A stretch of 64,000 nt of DNA from Nitrosomonadaceae bacterium (GTDB lineage Bacteria; Pseudomonadota; Gammaproteobacteria; Burkholderiales; Nitrosomonadaceae): contig BJGV01000003.1 of the NCBI GenBank assembly GCA_014190895.1, forward strand, positions 1-64,000. The letters run 5' to 3'. The position numbers and the translations under genes are program-made. Below, one piece after another: positions 55,023-64,000 of this stretch (its first letter is position 1; each line of letters begins with the position of its first letter). The notes beneath the pieces are model-generated. The model made no database searches. It was not told the DNA's origin and saw only the letters and a list, made by a program, of their open reading frames with translations.

Positions 55023-56354
55023 ATGTCTCAAATGACTCCGCAAGAAATTGTTAATGAACTTAATAAGCATATCATTGGTCAAAATGCAGCCAAACGTGCC
55101 GTGGCCATCGCACTCAGAAATCGCTGGCGCAGGCAGCAAGTAAAAGATCCTTTGCGGCAAGAAATCACTCCAAAGAATATTTTAATGATTGGCCCAACCG
55201 GTGTTGGTAAAACTGAAATTGCTCGGCGCTTAGCTAAAATTTCCGATGCCCCGTTTATTAAAGTAGAGGCGACTAAATTTACTGAGGTGGGTTATGTTGG
55301 GCGTGATGTGGATTCTATTATTCGTGATTTAGTAGAATCTGCCATTAAACAATTACGCGAACAAGAAATTATTAACATGAAACATCGCGCTGAAGATTGT
55401 GCTGAAGAATGTATTCTTAATATTTTACTGCCATCTGCACGAGATTCAAACTTACAAACAGTGGGTGAAGAAAATGATAATGCCACGCGACAAAAATTCC
55501 GCAAGAAATTGCGAGAAGGCGAATTAAGCGACAAGGAAATTGAAATTGAGTTGTCAGAAACACGCGCCCAAATGGAAATCTTTGCCCCTCCTGGAATGGA
55601 AGATCTCACTGCACAAATTCAAGGTATGTTCCAAAATTTTGGCAAGGAAAAGAAAAAGACACATAAGCTAAAAATTCGAGAAGCGATGAAACTTATTACT
55701 GAAGAAGAAACCTTAAAACTAATCAATAACGAGGAATTAAAACTTCGTGCATTACAAAACGTTGAGCAAAATGGAATTGTATTTTTAGATGAGATAGATA
55801 AAATTATTGGTCGCTCTGAAACGTCAAATACAGATATATCTCGCCAAGGAGTGCAGCGTGACCTGCTGCCACTGGTAGAGGGCACCACTGTCTCTACTAA
55901 ACATGGCATGATTAAAACTGATCACATTCTGTTTATTGCTAGCGGCGCATTTCATCTTGCAAAACCTTCTGATCTGATTCCTGAGTTGCAAGGACGTTTC
56001 CCAATTCGGGTTGAGCTAGCAAATTTAAGTGCCGATGATTTCGTACAAATTCTTACTAATACTGACTCTTGTCTCACACATCAGTATGAGGCGCTCCTAA
56101 AAACCGAGGGAATTGAACTGGAATTCTTGCCCGATGCAATTAAACGCCTAGCAGAAATTACTTTCGCAGTTAATGAAAAAACTGAGAACATTGGTGCAAG
56201 ACGCCTTTACACTGTAATGGAGAAACTTCTAGAAGAAATTTCTTTTGATGCTATAAAGTACAGTGGGGAAAAAGTTACAATTGACGCTGCCTATGTAGAT
56301 ACAAGGCTCAAGGACCTTTCCCAGAGCGAGGACTTGGCCAGATTCGTGCTATAG
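55023..56354 (+). CDS. hslU: HslU ATPase subunit
   Basis: [57 protein letters not shown]. Confidence 0.98.
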   Translation: MSQMTPQEIVNELNKHIIGQNAAKRAVAIALRNRWRRQQVKDPLRQEITPKNILMIGPTGVGKTEIARRLAKISDAPFIKVEATKFTEVGYVGRDVDSIIRDLVESAIKQLREQEIINMKHRAEDCAEECILNILLPSARDSNLQTVGEENDNATRQKFRKKLREGELSDKEIEIELSETRAQMEIFAPPGMEDLTAQIQGMFQNFGKEKKKTHKLKIREAMKLITEEETLKLINNEELKLRALQNVEQNGIVFLDEIDKIIGRSETSNTDISRQGVQRDLLPLVEGTTVSTKHGMIKTDHILFIASGAFHLAKPSDLIPELQGRFPIRVELANLSADDFVQILTNTDSCLTHQYEALLKTEGIELEFLPDAIKRLAEITFAVNEKTENIGARRLYTVMEKLLEEISFDAIKYSGEKVTIDAAYVDTRLKDLSQSEDLARFVL

Positions 56355-56435
56355 ACAAAGAAGCCTTTATTAATTTTTAGTAAAGATTGTCTGAAGGCGT
56401 CTCTTACAGTCATTTAGTTTGAGAATTAGGTAAAC

Positions 56436-57632
56436 TTACACAGACTGTCCCGCTGCATAACCAGATGCCCATGCCCATTGGAAATTAAATCCGCCCAAAT
56501 TTCCAGTCACATCAACCACCTCGCCAATAAAATACAGTCCTGGTTCTTTTTTTGTTTCCATGGTCTTGGATGATAATTCATGAGTATCTACGCCGCCTAA
56601 AGTCACTTCGGCTTTCTTAAAACCTAAAGTACCACTGGGCTTAATCTGCCAATCATTTAATTGTATTGCGACTCCCCTCAACTCATCTTCGCTGTATTGA
56701 TTCATGGGTTTTATTGGTTCTACACGCATAATCATCTCACTCCAAGCCTGCGCAAAACGTTTTGGCAAATATTGTGCCAGTAAATTTGGCAATAAAATAT
56801 TGCTAGATCTATTATTAAACAGCAATATCTTAGCATCGAGATCTGGTAGCAAATTGATATGAATTATATCACCAGGGTTGTAATACAAAGAGATCTGCAA
56901 TATCCCTGGGCCGCTCAACCCACGGTGAGTAATCAGTAAATTTTCACGAAAGAAAACGCCATGACAACTCATTGTTGCGTCAATCGCAACTCCAGAAAGT
57001 TCTGAAAACCAAACTAGTTCGTCTGCTGAAAAAACTAATGGCACCAATCCTGCTCGCAAAGATGTGACGCCAATATTAAATTTCTCAGCAATACGGTATC
57101 CAAAAGAAGTGGCGCCGATTTTTGGAATGGATAGGCCTCCGGTTGCAATCACCAAAGAGTCTGCGGTTAAGGTACCGCGATCGGTTTCTAATAAAAACTT
57201 AAAATTGTCTTTTATGTCGGCGCGATTTACATTCTTTACCTGACAAGGCATAAACCATTCTACGCCCGCAACATTACACTCATGTCGTAATAAATCTATA
57301 ATCTGTTGTGAGCTTCCATCACAAAACAACTGCCCAAATTTCTTTTCATGGTAATGAATGCCATGTTTTTCCACTAATGCAACAAAATCTTGAGGGGTAA
57401 AGCCTGCTAATGCTGATCGACTAAAATCTGGATTATGCGAAACAAAATTTTCTGATTTAGTATGGAGATTAGTGAAATTACAGCGCCCGCCTCCAGAAAT
57501 ACGAATTTTTTCAGCGAGTTTTGTTGCATGATCTAACAATAATACCGAACGTCCACGCTTACCCGCCTGAATTGCGCACATTAACCCTGCCGCACCTGCG
57601 CCAATCACCACCACATCTTTCTTTAATTTCAT
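56436..57632 (-). CDS. HI0933/YhiN family NAD(P)/FAD-dependent oxidoreductase
   Basis: VVVIGAGAAGLMCAIQAGKRGRSVLLLDHATKLAEKIRISGGGRCNFTNL; GGFNFQWAWASGYAAG. Confidence 0.95.
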   Translation of the reverse strand: MKLKKDVVVIGAGAAGLMCAIQAGKRGRSVLLLDHATKLAEKIRISGGGRCNFTNLHTKSENFVSHNPDFSRSALAGFTPQDFVALVEKHGIHYHEKKFGQLFCDGSSQQIIDLLRHECNVAGVEWFMPCQVKNVNRADIKDNFKFLLETDRGTLTADSLVIATGGLSIPKIGATSFGYRIAEKFNIGVTSLRAGLVPLVFSADELVWFSELSGVAIDATMSCHGVFFRENLLITHRGLSGPGILQISLYYNPGDIIHINLLPDLDAKILLFNNRSSNILLPNLLAQYLPKRFAQAWSEMIMRVEPIKPMNQYSEDELRGVAIQLNDWQIKPSGTLGFKKAEVTLGGVDTHELSSKTMETKKEPGLYFIGEVVDVTGNLGGFNFQWAWASGYAAGQSV

Positions 57633-57920
57633 TTAATTTTTTACAATACAAAAATAACAGACTTGATTGTTTTTCTCTAAAAATTTCTTAGAATCTCGTA
57701 GTTATTTTATTTAGCAACCTGTTATTCGATATGGCACTCTTTACTGTGACATCTGGACAGTAGTCTATGACCAGTTAAAATACTAATCACTACAGCACTC
57801 TTGTCCCCTCTTAATTCTTATTTTTACTTTTATGCACCATATAAATTAAACTTGTGAGTGCAGTCTATGTCAACCTCGTTATAATAGTAGCTATACAAAT
57901 AATCTGCCTGTGATGCATTT

Positions 57921-59678
57921 ATGACCTTATCAGTTCAGCCTGATTTTAGATTGCACTTTACCGAGCTCTTCCGCGATGCTTTGAGAGTGCTCGAGCCATT
58001 AAATCTCGTTACGATAATCGATTTTACTCGCCCTAAACAAGTCACTCATGGTGATTACTCATGTAATTTAGCAATGCACTTGGCTAAATCTATGCATAAA
58101 AACCCACGTGACGTGGCTACGCTGCTAATTAATGCAATGCCAACCTCGCCCTATCTAGAAAAAATTGAAATTGGGGGAGCGGGGTTCATTAACCTATTTC
58201 TTAAGATCAGTGTTAAGCAACAGTTTTTATGTTACGTGCTAGAAGATGGTGAAAAATTTGGACAAAGTAAGCTTGGTCTGGGTAAGAAAATTCAGGTGGA
58301 GTTTGTTTCAGCTAACCCTACCGGACCATTGCACGTTGGCCATGGTCGTGGAGCAGCATTCGGTGCGAGCCTTGCAAATATATTAACAGCCGTGGGGTTT
58401 TCTGTTACGCGCGAGTACTACGTCAATGATGCAGGTCGGCAAATGGATATTCTGGCACTTTCAACTTGGTTGCGTTATCTTGAATTAAATGGCCTTAACG
58501 TAGCTTTCCCAAGCAACGCTTATCAAGGCGAGTACGTGCGTGATATGGCAAAATTAATATACAAAGAGCACCAAGATCGCTATTTTCATCAGCTCAGTTT
58601 ATTACCAGAAAATATTTCTCAGGATAACGCAGAAGAGAAGGTTGATGCTGAGGCGCAACTCGATAAATTAATTATTGAAGCTAAAAAGCTACTGGGAAAA
58701 GATTACGCATATATCCAAAACTTTGTTCTCGCCAAACAATTACAAGATGGTTGCAATGATTTAATGGAATTCGGTGTGATATTTGATACATGGTTCTCAG
58801 AGCAATCTCTGTTTCAAAGTGGCGCTGTAGCGCGTGCAATTCAGTTACTTGAACAGAAAAATCATTTGTATCAAAAAGATGGTGCCAAATGGTTTCGTTC
58901 AACTGATTTTGGCGATGAAAAGGATCGTGTGGTGCAACGGGAAAATGGCCAGTTCACTTATTTTGCTTCCGATATTGCTTATCATATTAACAAATTTGAA
59001 CGTGGTTTTGATCGCATTATTGATGTGTGGGGAGCCGATCATCATGGTTATATCCCGCGAGTAATGGGTGCAATTTTAGCGCTGGGATTTGACGCAAAAA
59101 AACTTGAGATTGCATTAGTGCAATTTGCTGTGCTCTATCGGAACGGCGTTAAAACCTCCATGTCTACCCGCTCAGGGGAATTTGTCATGTTACGAGAATT
59201 ACGCCAAGAAGTAGGAAATGATGCGGCACGATTCTTTTATGTATTACGTAAAAGTGATCAACATTTGGATTTTGATCTGGATCTAGCAAAATCGCAAAGT
59301 AACGATAATCCGGTTTATTACGTACAATATGCTCATGCAAGAATCCATAGTGTACTAGAGCAATGGGGCGAAAATATTACAACACTTATTAATTCTGATG
59401 TAACCTTGCTTACTAGTGCTTCGGAGTTATCATTACTACAAAAACTAATTGACTACCCTGAGGTTGTAGATACGGCAGCAAAGGAACTTTCTCCTCATTT
59501 AATTGCTTTTTATCTTAGAGATTTAGCAAGTGAATTTCACAGCTACTACAATGCCACGCGCTTCCTAATCCCAGAAATACCGCTACGGCTTGCCCGACTA
59601 ACTTTGATTGCAGCAATACGACAAGTTTTAGCCAATGGGTTAATAATGTTGGGTGTAAATGCCCCTAATAAGATGTAG
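57921..59678 (+). CDS. argS: Arginyl-tRNA synthetase
   Basis: VEFVSANPTGPLHVGHGRGAAFG; KTSMSTRSGEFV; YVQYAHARIHSVL. Confidence 0.98.
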   Translation: MTLSVQPDFRLHFTELFRDALRVLEPLNLVTIIDFTRPKQVTHGDYSCNLAMHLAKSMHKNPRDVATLLINAMPTSPYLEKIEIGGAGFINLFLKISVKQQFLCYVLEDGEKFGQSKLGLGKKIQVEFVSANPTGPLHVGHGRGAAFGASLANILTAVGFSVTREYYVNDAGRQMDILALSTWLRYLELNGLNVAFPSNAYQGEYVRDMAKLIYKEHQDRYFHQLSLLPENISQDNAEEKVDAEAQLDKLIIEAKKLLGKDYAYIQNFVLAKQLQDGCNDLMEFGVIFDTWFSEQSLFQSGAVARAIQLLEQKNHLYQKDGAKWFRSTDFGDEKDRVVQRENGQFTYFASDIAYHINKFERGFDRIIDVWGADHHGYIPRVMGAILALGFDAKKLEIALVQFAVLYRNGVKTSMSTRSGEFVMLRELRQEVGNDAARFFYVLRKSDQHLDFDLDLAKSQSNDNPVYYVQYAHARIHSVLEQWGENITTLINSDVTLLTSASELSLLQKLIDYPEVVDTAAKELSPHLIAFYLRDLASEFHSYYNATRFLIPEIPLRLARLTLIAAIRQVLANGLIMLGVNAPNKM

Positions 59679-59701
59679 ATATATGACTTCTGAGGATTTT
59701 T

Positions 59702-60307
59702 ATGAGTCGAGATTATAAATCTCAAACCGATTCCACCGGTCCTAGCAAACGTCGAAATTTCTTTCTTTTGGGATTATTTATCGGCTATGCATTAGGTTTA
59801 ATTAGTGCAATTGTTATATGGGTGTACATCAATCAGACACCCAGCCCATTCACCTCTAAGGAGGTTTCCACGGGAGGCATTGCGGCCAATAGCCCGAGCA
59901 ATAAAAATCAAAAAATAATGCCAGTACCGAATAACGTCAGCAAATCGGCTGACGCTAAAAATGATAAACCTCGTTTTGAATTCTATGGGATATTATCCGA
60001 TTCTGAAGAGTTGATTACCGAACAACAGCTTGAACAAACTACACACAATCTTCTGAGTGAAGAAAAATACTATCTTCAAGTGGGTTTATTCCAGAGCACT
60101 GATGACGCAGACAACTTAAAAGCAAAGATTGCGATGCTTGGAATAGAGGCGTTCATTCAATCTACAAATTTACCGGGGAAGGGTATGTGGCATAGAGTAC
60201 GTATCGGACCCCTTAAAGAAATTAATGATAGCAATCAAATACGTGCATCCCTGAAAAAAAATGGAATAGAGGCTAGTTTTGTTAAGATACGTGAAAAGAT
60301 TCGATAA
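59702..60307 (+). CDS. SPOR-domain membrane protein
   Basis: N-terminal TM; C-terminal YYLQVGLFQSTDDADNLKAKIAMLGIEAFIQ...WHRVRIGPLKE. Confidence 0.92.
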   Translation: MSRDYKSQTDSTGPSKRRNFFLLGLFIGYALGLISAIVIWVYINQTPSPFTSKEVSTGGIAANSPSNKNQKIMPVPNNVSKSADAKNDKPRFEFYGILSDSEELITEQQLEQTTHNLLSEEKYYLQVGLFQSTDDADNLKAKIAMLGIEAFIQSTNLPGKGMWHRVRIGPLKEINDSNQIRASLKKNGIEASFVKIREKIR

Positions 60308-60359
60308 AGAAACCGCATTTAAAAATAGTCGCTCACAGTATGAATTCACTCAGGTAAAA

Positions 60360-61007
60360 ATGAATCTAGTACGTTTCTTTGTAGTTCTTCTTCTGTCTCT
60401 CAACGTGGCTCTAATGAGCATGTCCGAGGTACGTGCTGAACTTACCGAGGGGCGCGATTACACTGTTTTGCTAAATATTCAGCCAAGCGGGAGCGGTAAC
60501 AATATAGAAGTGCGTGAATTTTTCTGGTACGGTTGCGCACACTGTTACGATCTACATCCTTATATTAAAACTTGGCTGAAAAAAATACCGAAGGATGTAA
60601 CTTTTCGCTATGTTCCAGCAATTTTTCGAACCAACTGGATCCCTGGTGCTAAGACTTTCCATACCCTAGAAATCTTAGGAATGCGGGAAAAATTACACGA
60701 TACAATCTACGATGCTATTCATATCGAAAAAATTGATTTAACAAAGGATGAAATATTATTTGATTGGATAGAAAAACAAGGAGTAGATCGGAAAAAATTT
60801 ATAGATACTTACACCTCCTTTATGGTACAGAATCAAACATCTCAATCCTCTCAAATGTCTAAAGATTATAGTTTGTCGGGTGTTCCATCCATAGTAGTGG
60901 CTGGTAGATACTTGACTAGCGGACGAATGGGTGGCACTCCACATGAGACAATTAGAATACTAAATGAACTAATCGAAAAAGTACGCGCAGAAAGAAAAAG
61001 AAAATAA
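60360..61007 (+). CDS. dsbA: Thiol:disulfide interchange protein DsbA with CAHC active site
   Basis: Signal peptide from ATG 60360 (MNLVRFFVVLLLSLNVALM); EFFWYGCAHCYDLHPYI; GVPSIVVAGRY. Confidence 0.9.
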   Translation: MNLVRFFVVLLLSLNVALMSMSEVRAELTEGRDYTVLLNIQPSGSGNNIEVREFFWYGCAHCYDLHPYIKTWLKKIPKDVTFRYVPAIFRTNWIPGAKTFHTLEILGMREKLHDTIYDAIHIEKIDLTKDEILFDWIEKQGVDRKKFIDTYTSFMVQNQTSQSSQMSKDYSLSGVPSIVVAGRYLTSGRMGGTPHETIRILNELIEKVRAERKRK

Positions 61008-61046
61008 TATGTCGGCATTTTTTTTGAAAGTTAAAGCGCTTTTTTA

Positions 61047-61808
61047 ATGCCACTAAGAGTTATCATTAGTGGCGCCTCCAGTGGACTGGGAATGGCTTTA
61101 GCGCGACATTATGCTGCATTAGGTGCAATACTTGGATTAATTGCGAGACAAGAGAGGCCGCTACAAATCCTCGTAGAAGAGCTATCTAATGCATCCTACT
61201 ACGTTGCTGATGTCCGCGATGCTCAGACCATGCGATCTGTTGCGCAAACTTTTATACAGCACCATGGCTGTCCTGATATTGTCATTGCAAATGCCGGGAT
61301 CAGTAATGGCACCCTCACTGAGCATGCTGAAGATACTGAGGTTTTCGAGAATATTCTTGCCACTAACGTTATTGGCATGCTCAATACTTTTCAGCCATTT
61401 ATTATTCCAATGCGGAATTCAAAAAAGGGTAAATTGGTTGGAATAGCCAGTGTCGCAGGATATCGTGGTCTCCCTGGTAGCGGCGCTTATTCAGCCTCTA
61501 AAGCGGCTGCTATATCTTACCTAGAAAGTCTACGCGTGGAGATGCATGGGAGCGGTATATCTGTTATCACTATTTGTCCTGGCTACATCATTACGCCCAT
61601 GACAGAAAATAATCCTTTTCGCATGCCTTTCATTTTAACAGCAGAAAAAGCCTCTAAAAAAATTATACATGCCATTGAAAATAAAAAATTATTTGCTGTC
61701 ATTCCTTGGCAGATGTCAATCATTGCGCGAATACTAAAATTATTACCTAATTTTCTCTATGATCGTCTATTTGCTAAAATACAACACAAACCGCGACACC
61801 ATATCTGA
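61047..61808 (+). CDS. Short-chain dehydrogenase/reductase
   Basis: ISGASSGLGMALARHYA; IVIANAGIS; GAYSASKAAAISYLESLRVE. Confidence 0.94.
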   Translation: MPLRVIISGASSGLGMALARHYAALGAILGLIARQERPLQILVEELSNASYYVADVRDAQTMRSVAQTFIQHHGCPDIVIANAGISNGTLTEHAEDTEVFENILATNVIGMLNTFQPFIIPMRNSKKGKLVGIASVAGYRGLPGSGAYSASKAAAISYLESLRVEMHGSGISVITICPGYIITPMTENNPFRMPFILTAEKASKKIIHAIENKKLFAVIPWQMSIIARILKLLPNFLYDRLFAKIQHKPRHHI

Positions 61809-61876
61809 AAAAATTGCTAACTGTTAAAACATTGCACTAAAAATTCAGGATTACCTGCCTTGTCATGACAACAGAA

Positions 61877-63109
61877 TCAAGCTGATTGGTTCTTAATCTT
61901 AGCGATGCGTGCCTTGCGCACTTCTGTTTTAATCAAAACCGACAAACGCGTAGAATTAGAAACGCCTTCTCCCAATCTAGTGGCTATTGCCCCAGAATCT
62001 ACACTGTTAGCCGCATTTAATGCTTTACTTAACCAAGCAGTCTGAGAATAAGATTTCTCAATATGGTTGGGTTGCGCATAAAAATCGCATGTGCAGGCCT
62101 GTAGAAATTCTTCAAAACGTCGCGGTTTTCGATAAGCATCTGCAGTCTGTAGCATATCGATTACAGCCTCAGGATCAAGTTCTGTTATACGGTGAACGGC
62201 GCTACAAAAACGGGTTACTAACAATGCTAAATTGCGCTCGTCACTAGGAACTCTGATGCGCTCACACAAATTTTTAATCAGTCTTATATTGTGAGCTTCT
62301 TGACTAGTACAGTTTGGCAGCTTCTCTGGTGATATTAATTTTCCATCAAAATTATTTACAAGAGTTGCAAAACGAACTGGCAAAGAATAGTTTTTTGACG
62401 CAGCATAATCAATGGCTAACATTGTATGAATGTCTGTATCGGTTTGTGAATGCTTTTTCACCGACTTAGGTGCGCCAAAGAACGCGTCAACTTCCGGCAT
62501 GATACGGGCCAATGCTTTGCATTCATGCAGTAAATAAAACATGCGCGAGGGGTTCTTTTCCATTAATCCGCGGGAAAATTCTTGCCATACTCGCTCCGGG
62601 ACCAGAGTATCTATCTCGCCATTACTTACCATTTCATTCATTAGCGCCAAAGTCTCATGAGCAACATGAAAACCAAAGCGCGCTGCAAAACGCGCCGTCC
62701 TTAAAACTCGAACCGGATCTTCAGTAAACGCTGGCGAAACATGGCGCAATAATCCTGCCTTAAGGTCGGCCACTCCATTAAAAGGATCAATAATATTTCC
62801 ATTTTGATCTCTAGCAATTGCGTTTATAGTTAAATCTCGCCTCGCCAAATCTTCTTGCAGCGTAACCTCAGGAGACGCGTGAACTTTAAAACCTTTATAT
62901 CCTAAAGAAATTTTTTTCTCAGTTCTTGCTAGTGCATACTGCTCTTGGGTTTTTGGATGAAGAAAAACTGGAAAATCTTTACCCACTGGACGATAGCCAA
63001 GCCGTGACATCTCCTCTGGGGTAGAGCCGACTACCACATAGTCACGATCCTGTATTGGTAGATTCAATAGTTCATCACGAACCGAACCACCCACTGAATA
63101 AATTTTCAT
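61877..63109 (-). CDS. cca: Multifunctional CCA tRNA nucleotidyltransferase
   Basis: MKIYSVGGSVRDELLNLPIQDRDYVVVGSTPEEM; RRDLTINAIARD; ATG at 63109 preferred over 63172. Confidence 0.95.
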   Translation of the reverse strand: MKIYSVGGSVRDELLNLPIQDRDYVVVGSTPEEMSRLGYRPVGKDFPVFLHPKTQEQYALARTEKKISLGYKGFKVHASPEVTLQEDLARRDLTINAIARDQNGNIIDPFNGVADLKAGLLRHVSPAFTEDPVRVLRTARFAARFGFHVAHETLALMNEMVSNGEIDTLVPERVWQEFSRGLMEKNPSRMFYLLHECKALARIMPEVDAFFGAPKSVKKHSQTDTDIHTMLAIDYAASKNYSLPVRFATLVNNFDGKLISPEKLPNCTSQEAHNIRLIKNLCERIRVPSDERNLALLVTRFCSAVHRITELDPEAVIDMLQTADAYRKPRRFEEFLQACTCDFYAQPNHIEKSYSQTAWLSKALNAANSVDSGAIATRLGEGVSNSTRLSVLIKTEVRKARIAKIKNQSA

Positions 63110-63319
63110 TTTATAGCTTTTGATTACAGAAAAGATTATAACGTGTACAGCAAATTGTACGTATGGTAGCAACTAGTCTGCGGCGAGATTGATGATCTAA
63201 ATCTAAAAATGATCAGGTGCATTAGTGTCACGAATATTAACTATTGCTAAATTTTCGATTGATAAAACACTATCGACCACTACTGATAATACACGCTGCC
63301 TTCTTTTAAGATTCCTTTG

Positions 63320-64000
63320 CTATCTAATTTTAGGTGAAATTATGCCAAGACGTTCTTTTAAAGTTTTTGTTTGATGACCAAGAGTCCTGGCATAGTACAC
63401 GGAGTTGCTCATAACTTTTTTTACATAGTCCCGAGTTTCACTAAAAGGAATAGTCTCTGCATAAATTGCACCCTCTAAGGGCTTTAAATCTCGCCATTGT
63501 TGGGCTCGTCTAGGACCAGCATTGTAGGCTGCTGAGGCTAATAATGGCTGGTTATCAAGCAATGTTAATACATGCTTGAGATAATAAGTGCCTAATATTA
63601 AATTAATATCCACCTCGGTAGCGGTGGCCTGACGATAGTTTGACATGCCTAATTTCTTTGCTACCCATTTGGCGGTAGTTGGCATCAATTGCATCAAGCC
63701 CATTGCTCCGGCAGTAGACTTGGCATTATCAATGAAACGGCTTTCTTGGCGAATTAGACCGTATACTAGGGCTTCATCGAGCTCCCGTTTCTTCAAAATT
63801 TTTCCTAATGATTCACGATGAGGGGCTGGGTAGCGCAAATTAAAATCATGCTCCTTCAGTGTTTTATCAGCGATATTGATGGCACGATCATAAATTCCAT
63901 TAAGGCGAGCTATTTCAGCGGCAGCGAGCAATTGCTTGTCATTAAATTCACGTATTGCCCAGGTCCACTCGCGTATAGCCTCAATGCGTAAATTTAACTT
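63320..64000 (-). CDS. Soluble lytic murein transglycosylase, C-terminal part (cut by right window edge)
   Basis: YGLIRQESRFIDNAKSTAGAMGLMQLMPTTAKWVAK; SLT motif AAYNAGPRR; the frame stays open upstream to 64000 (KLNLRIEAIREWTWAIREFNDKQ), so the ORF-track TTG start at 63931 is artificial. Confidence 0.93.
   Translation of the reverse strand, partial: KLNLRIEAIREWTWAIREFNDKQLLAAAEIARLNGIYDRAINIADKTLKEHDFNLRYPAPHRESLGKILKKRELDEALVYGLIRQESRFIDNAKSTAGAMGLMQLMPTTAKWVAKKLGMSNYRQATATEVDINLILGTYYLKHVLTLLDNQPLLASAAYNAGPRRAQQWRDLKPLEGAIYAETIPFSETRDYVKKVMSNSVYYARTLGHQTKTLKERLGIISPKIR

Overview
The window is almost entirely a compact, roughly 40% GC chromosomal housekeeping region. It is most likely betaproteobacterial, based on the dapF-DUF484-xerC-hslVU block, the caa3-type cox/ctaG/SURF1/cyoE/SCO block and the argS-SPOR-dsbA-SDR block. 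A Nitrosomonadales-like host is my inference and was not tested. I recognise about 55 protein genes. They include nrdAB, rsmI, glcD, the cytochrome oxidase cluster, ttcA, queG, tsaE, amiC, nadE, glnB, an M48 protease, terC, a patatin, pip, fumC, phoU, rpiA, ilvA, pyrC, lgt, ilvD, coq7, glcF, sgaA, metF-ahcY-metK and cca. Both window edges cut genes: an Ala/Lys-rich H1-like protein on the left and a lytic transglycosylase on the right. I saw no rRNA, tRNA, CRISPR array, intact mobile element or defence island. The most interesting observations are molecular oddities within ordinary genes: (i) a glutamine-type NadE whose amidase catalytic Cys motif is replaced (ICED-W to IGAD-W); (ii) no heme A synthase gene in an otherwise complete caa3 oxidase assembly cluster; (iii) a periplasmic protein with an unidentified N-terminal domain fused to a C-terminal cytochrome c, next to sgaA and glcF; (iv) a type IV pilin-like protein with an aberrant prepilin motif; (v) a CAHC-type DsbA; and (vi) several strong unexplained palindromes or hairpins and one probable frameshifted gene remnant. 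I did not find convincing evidence of a wholly new multi-gene system.
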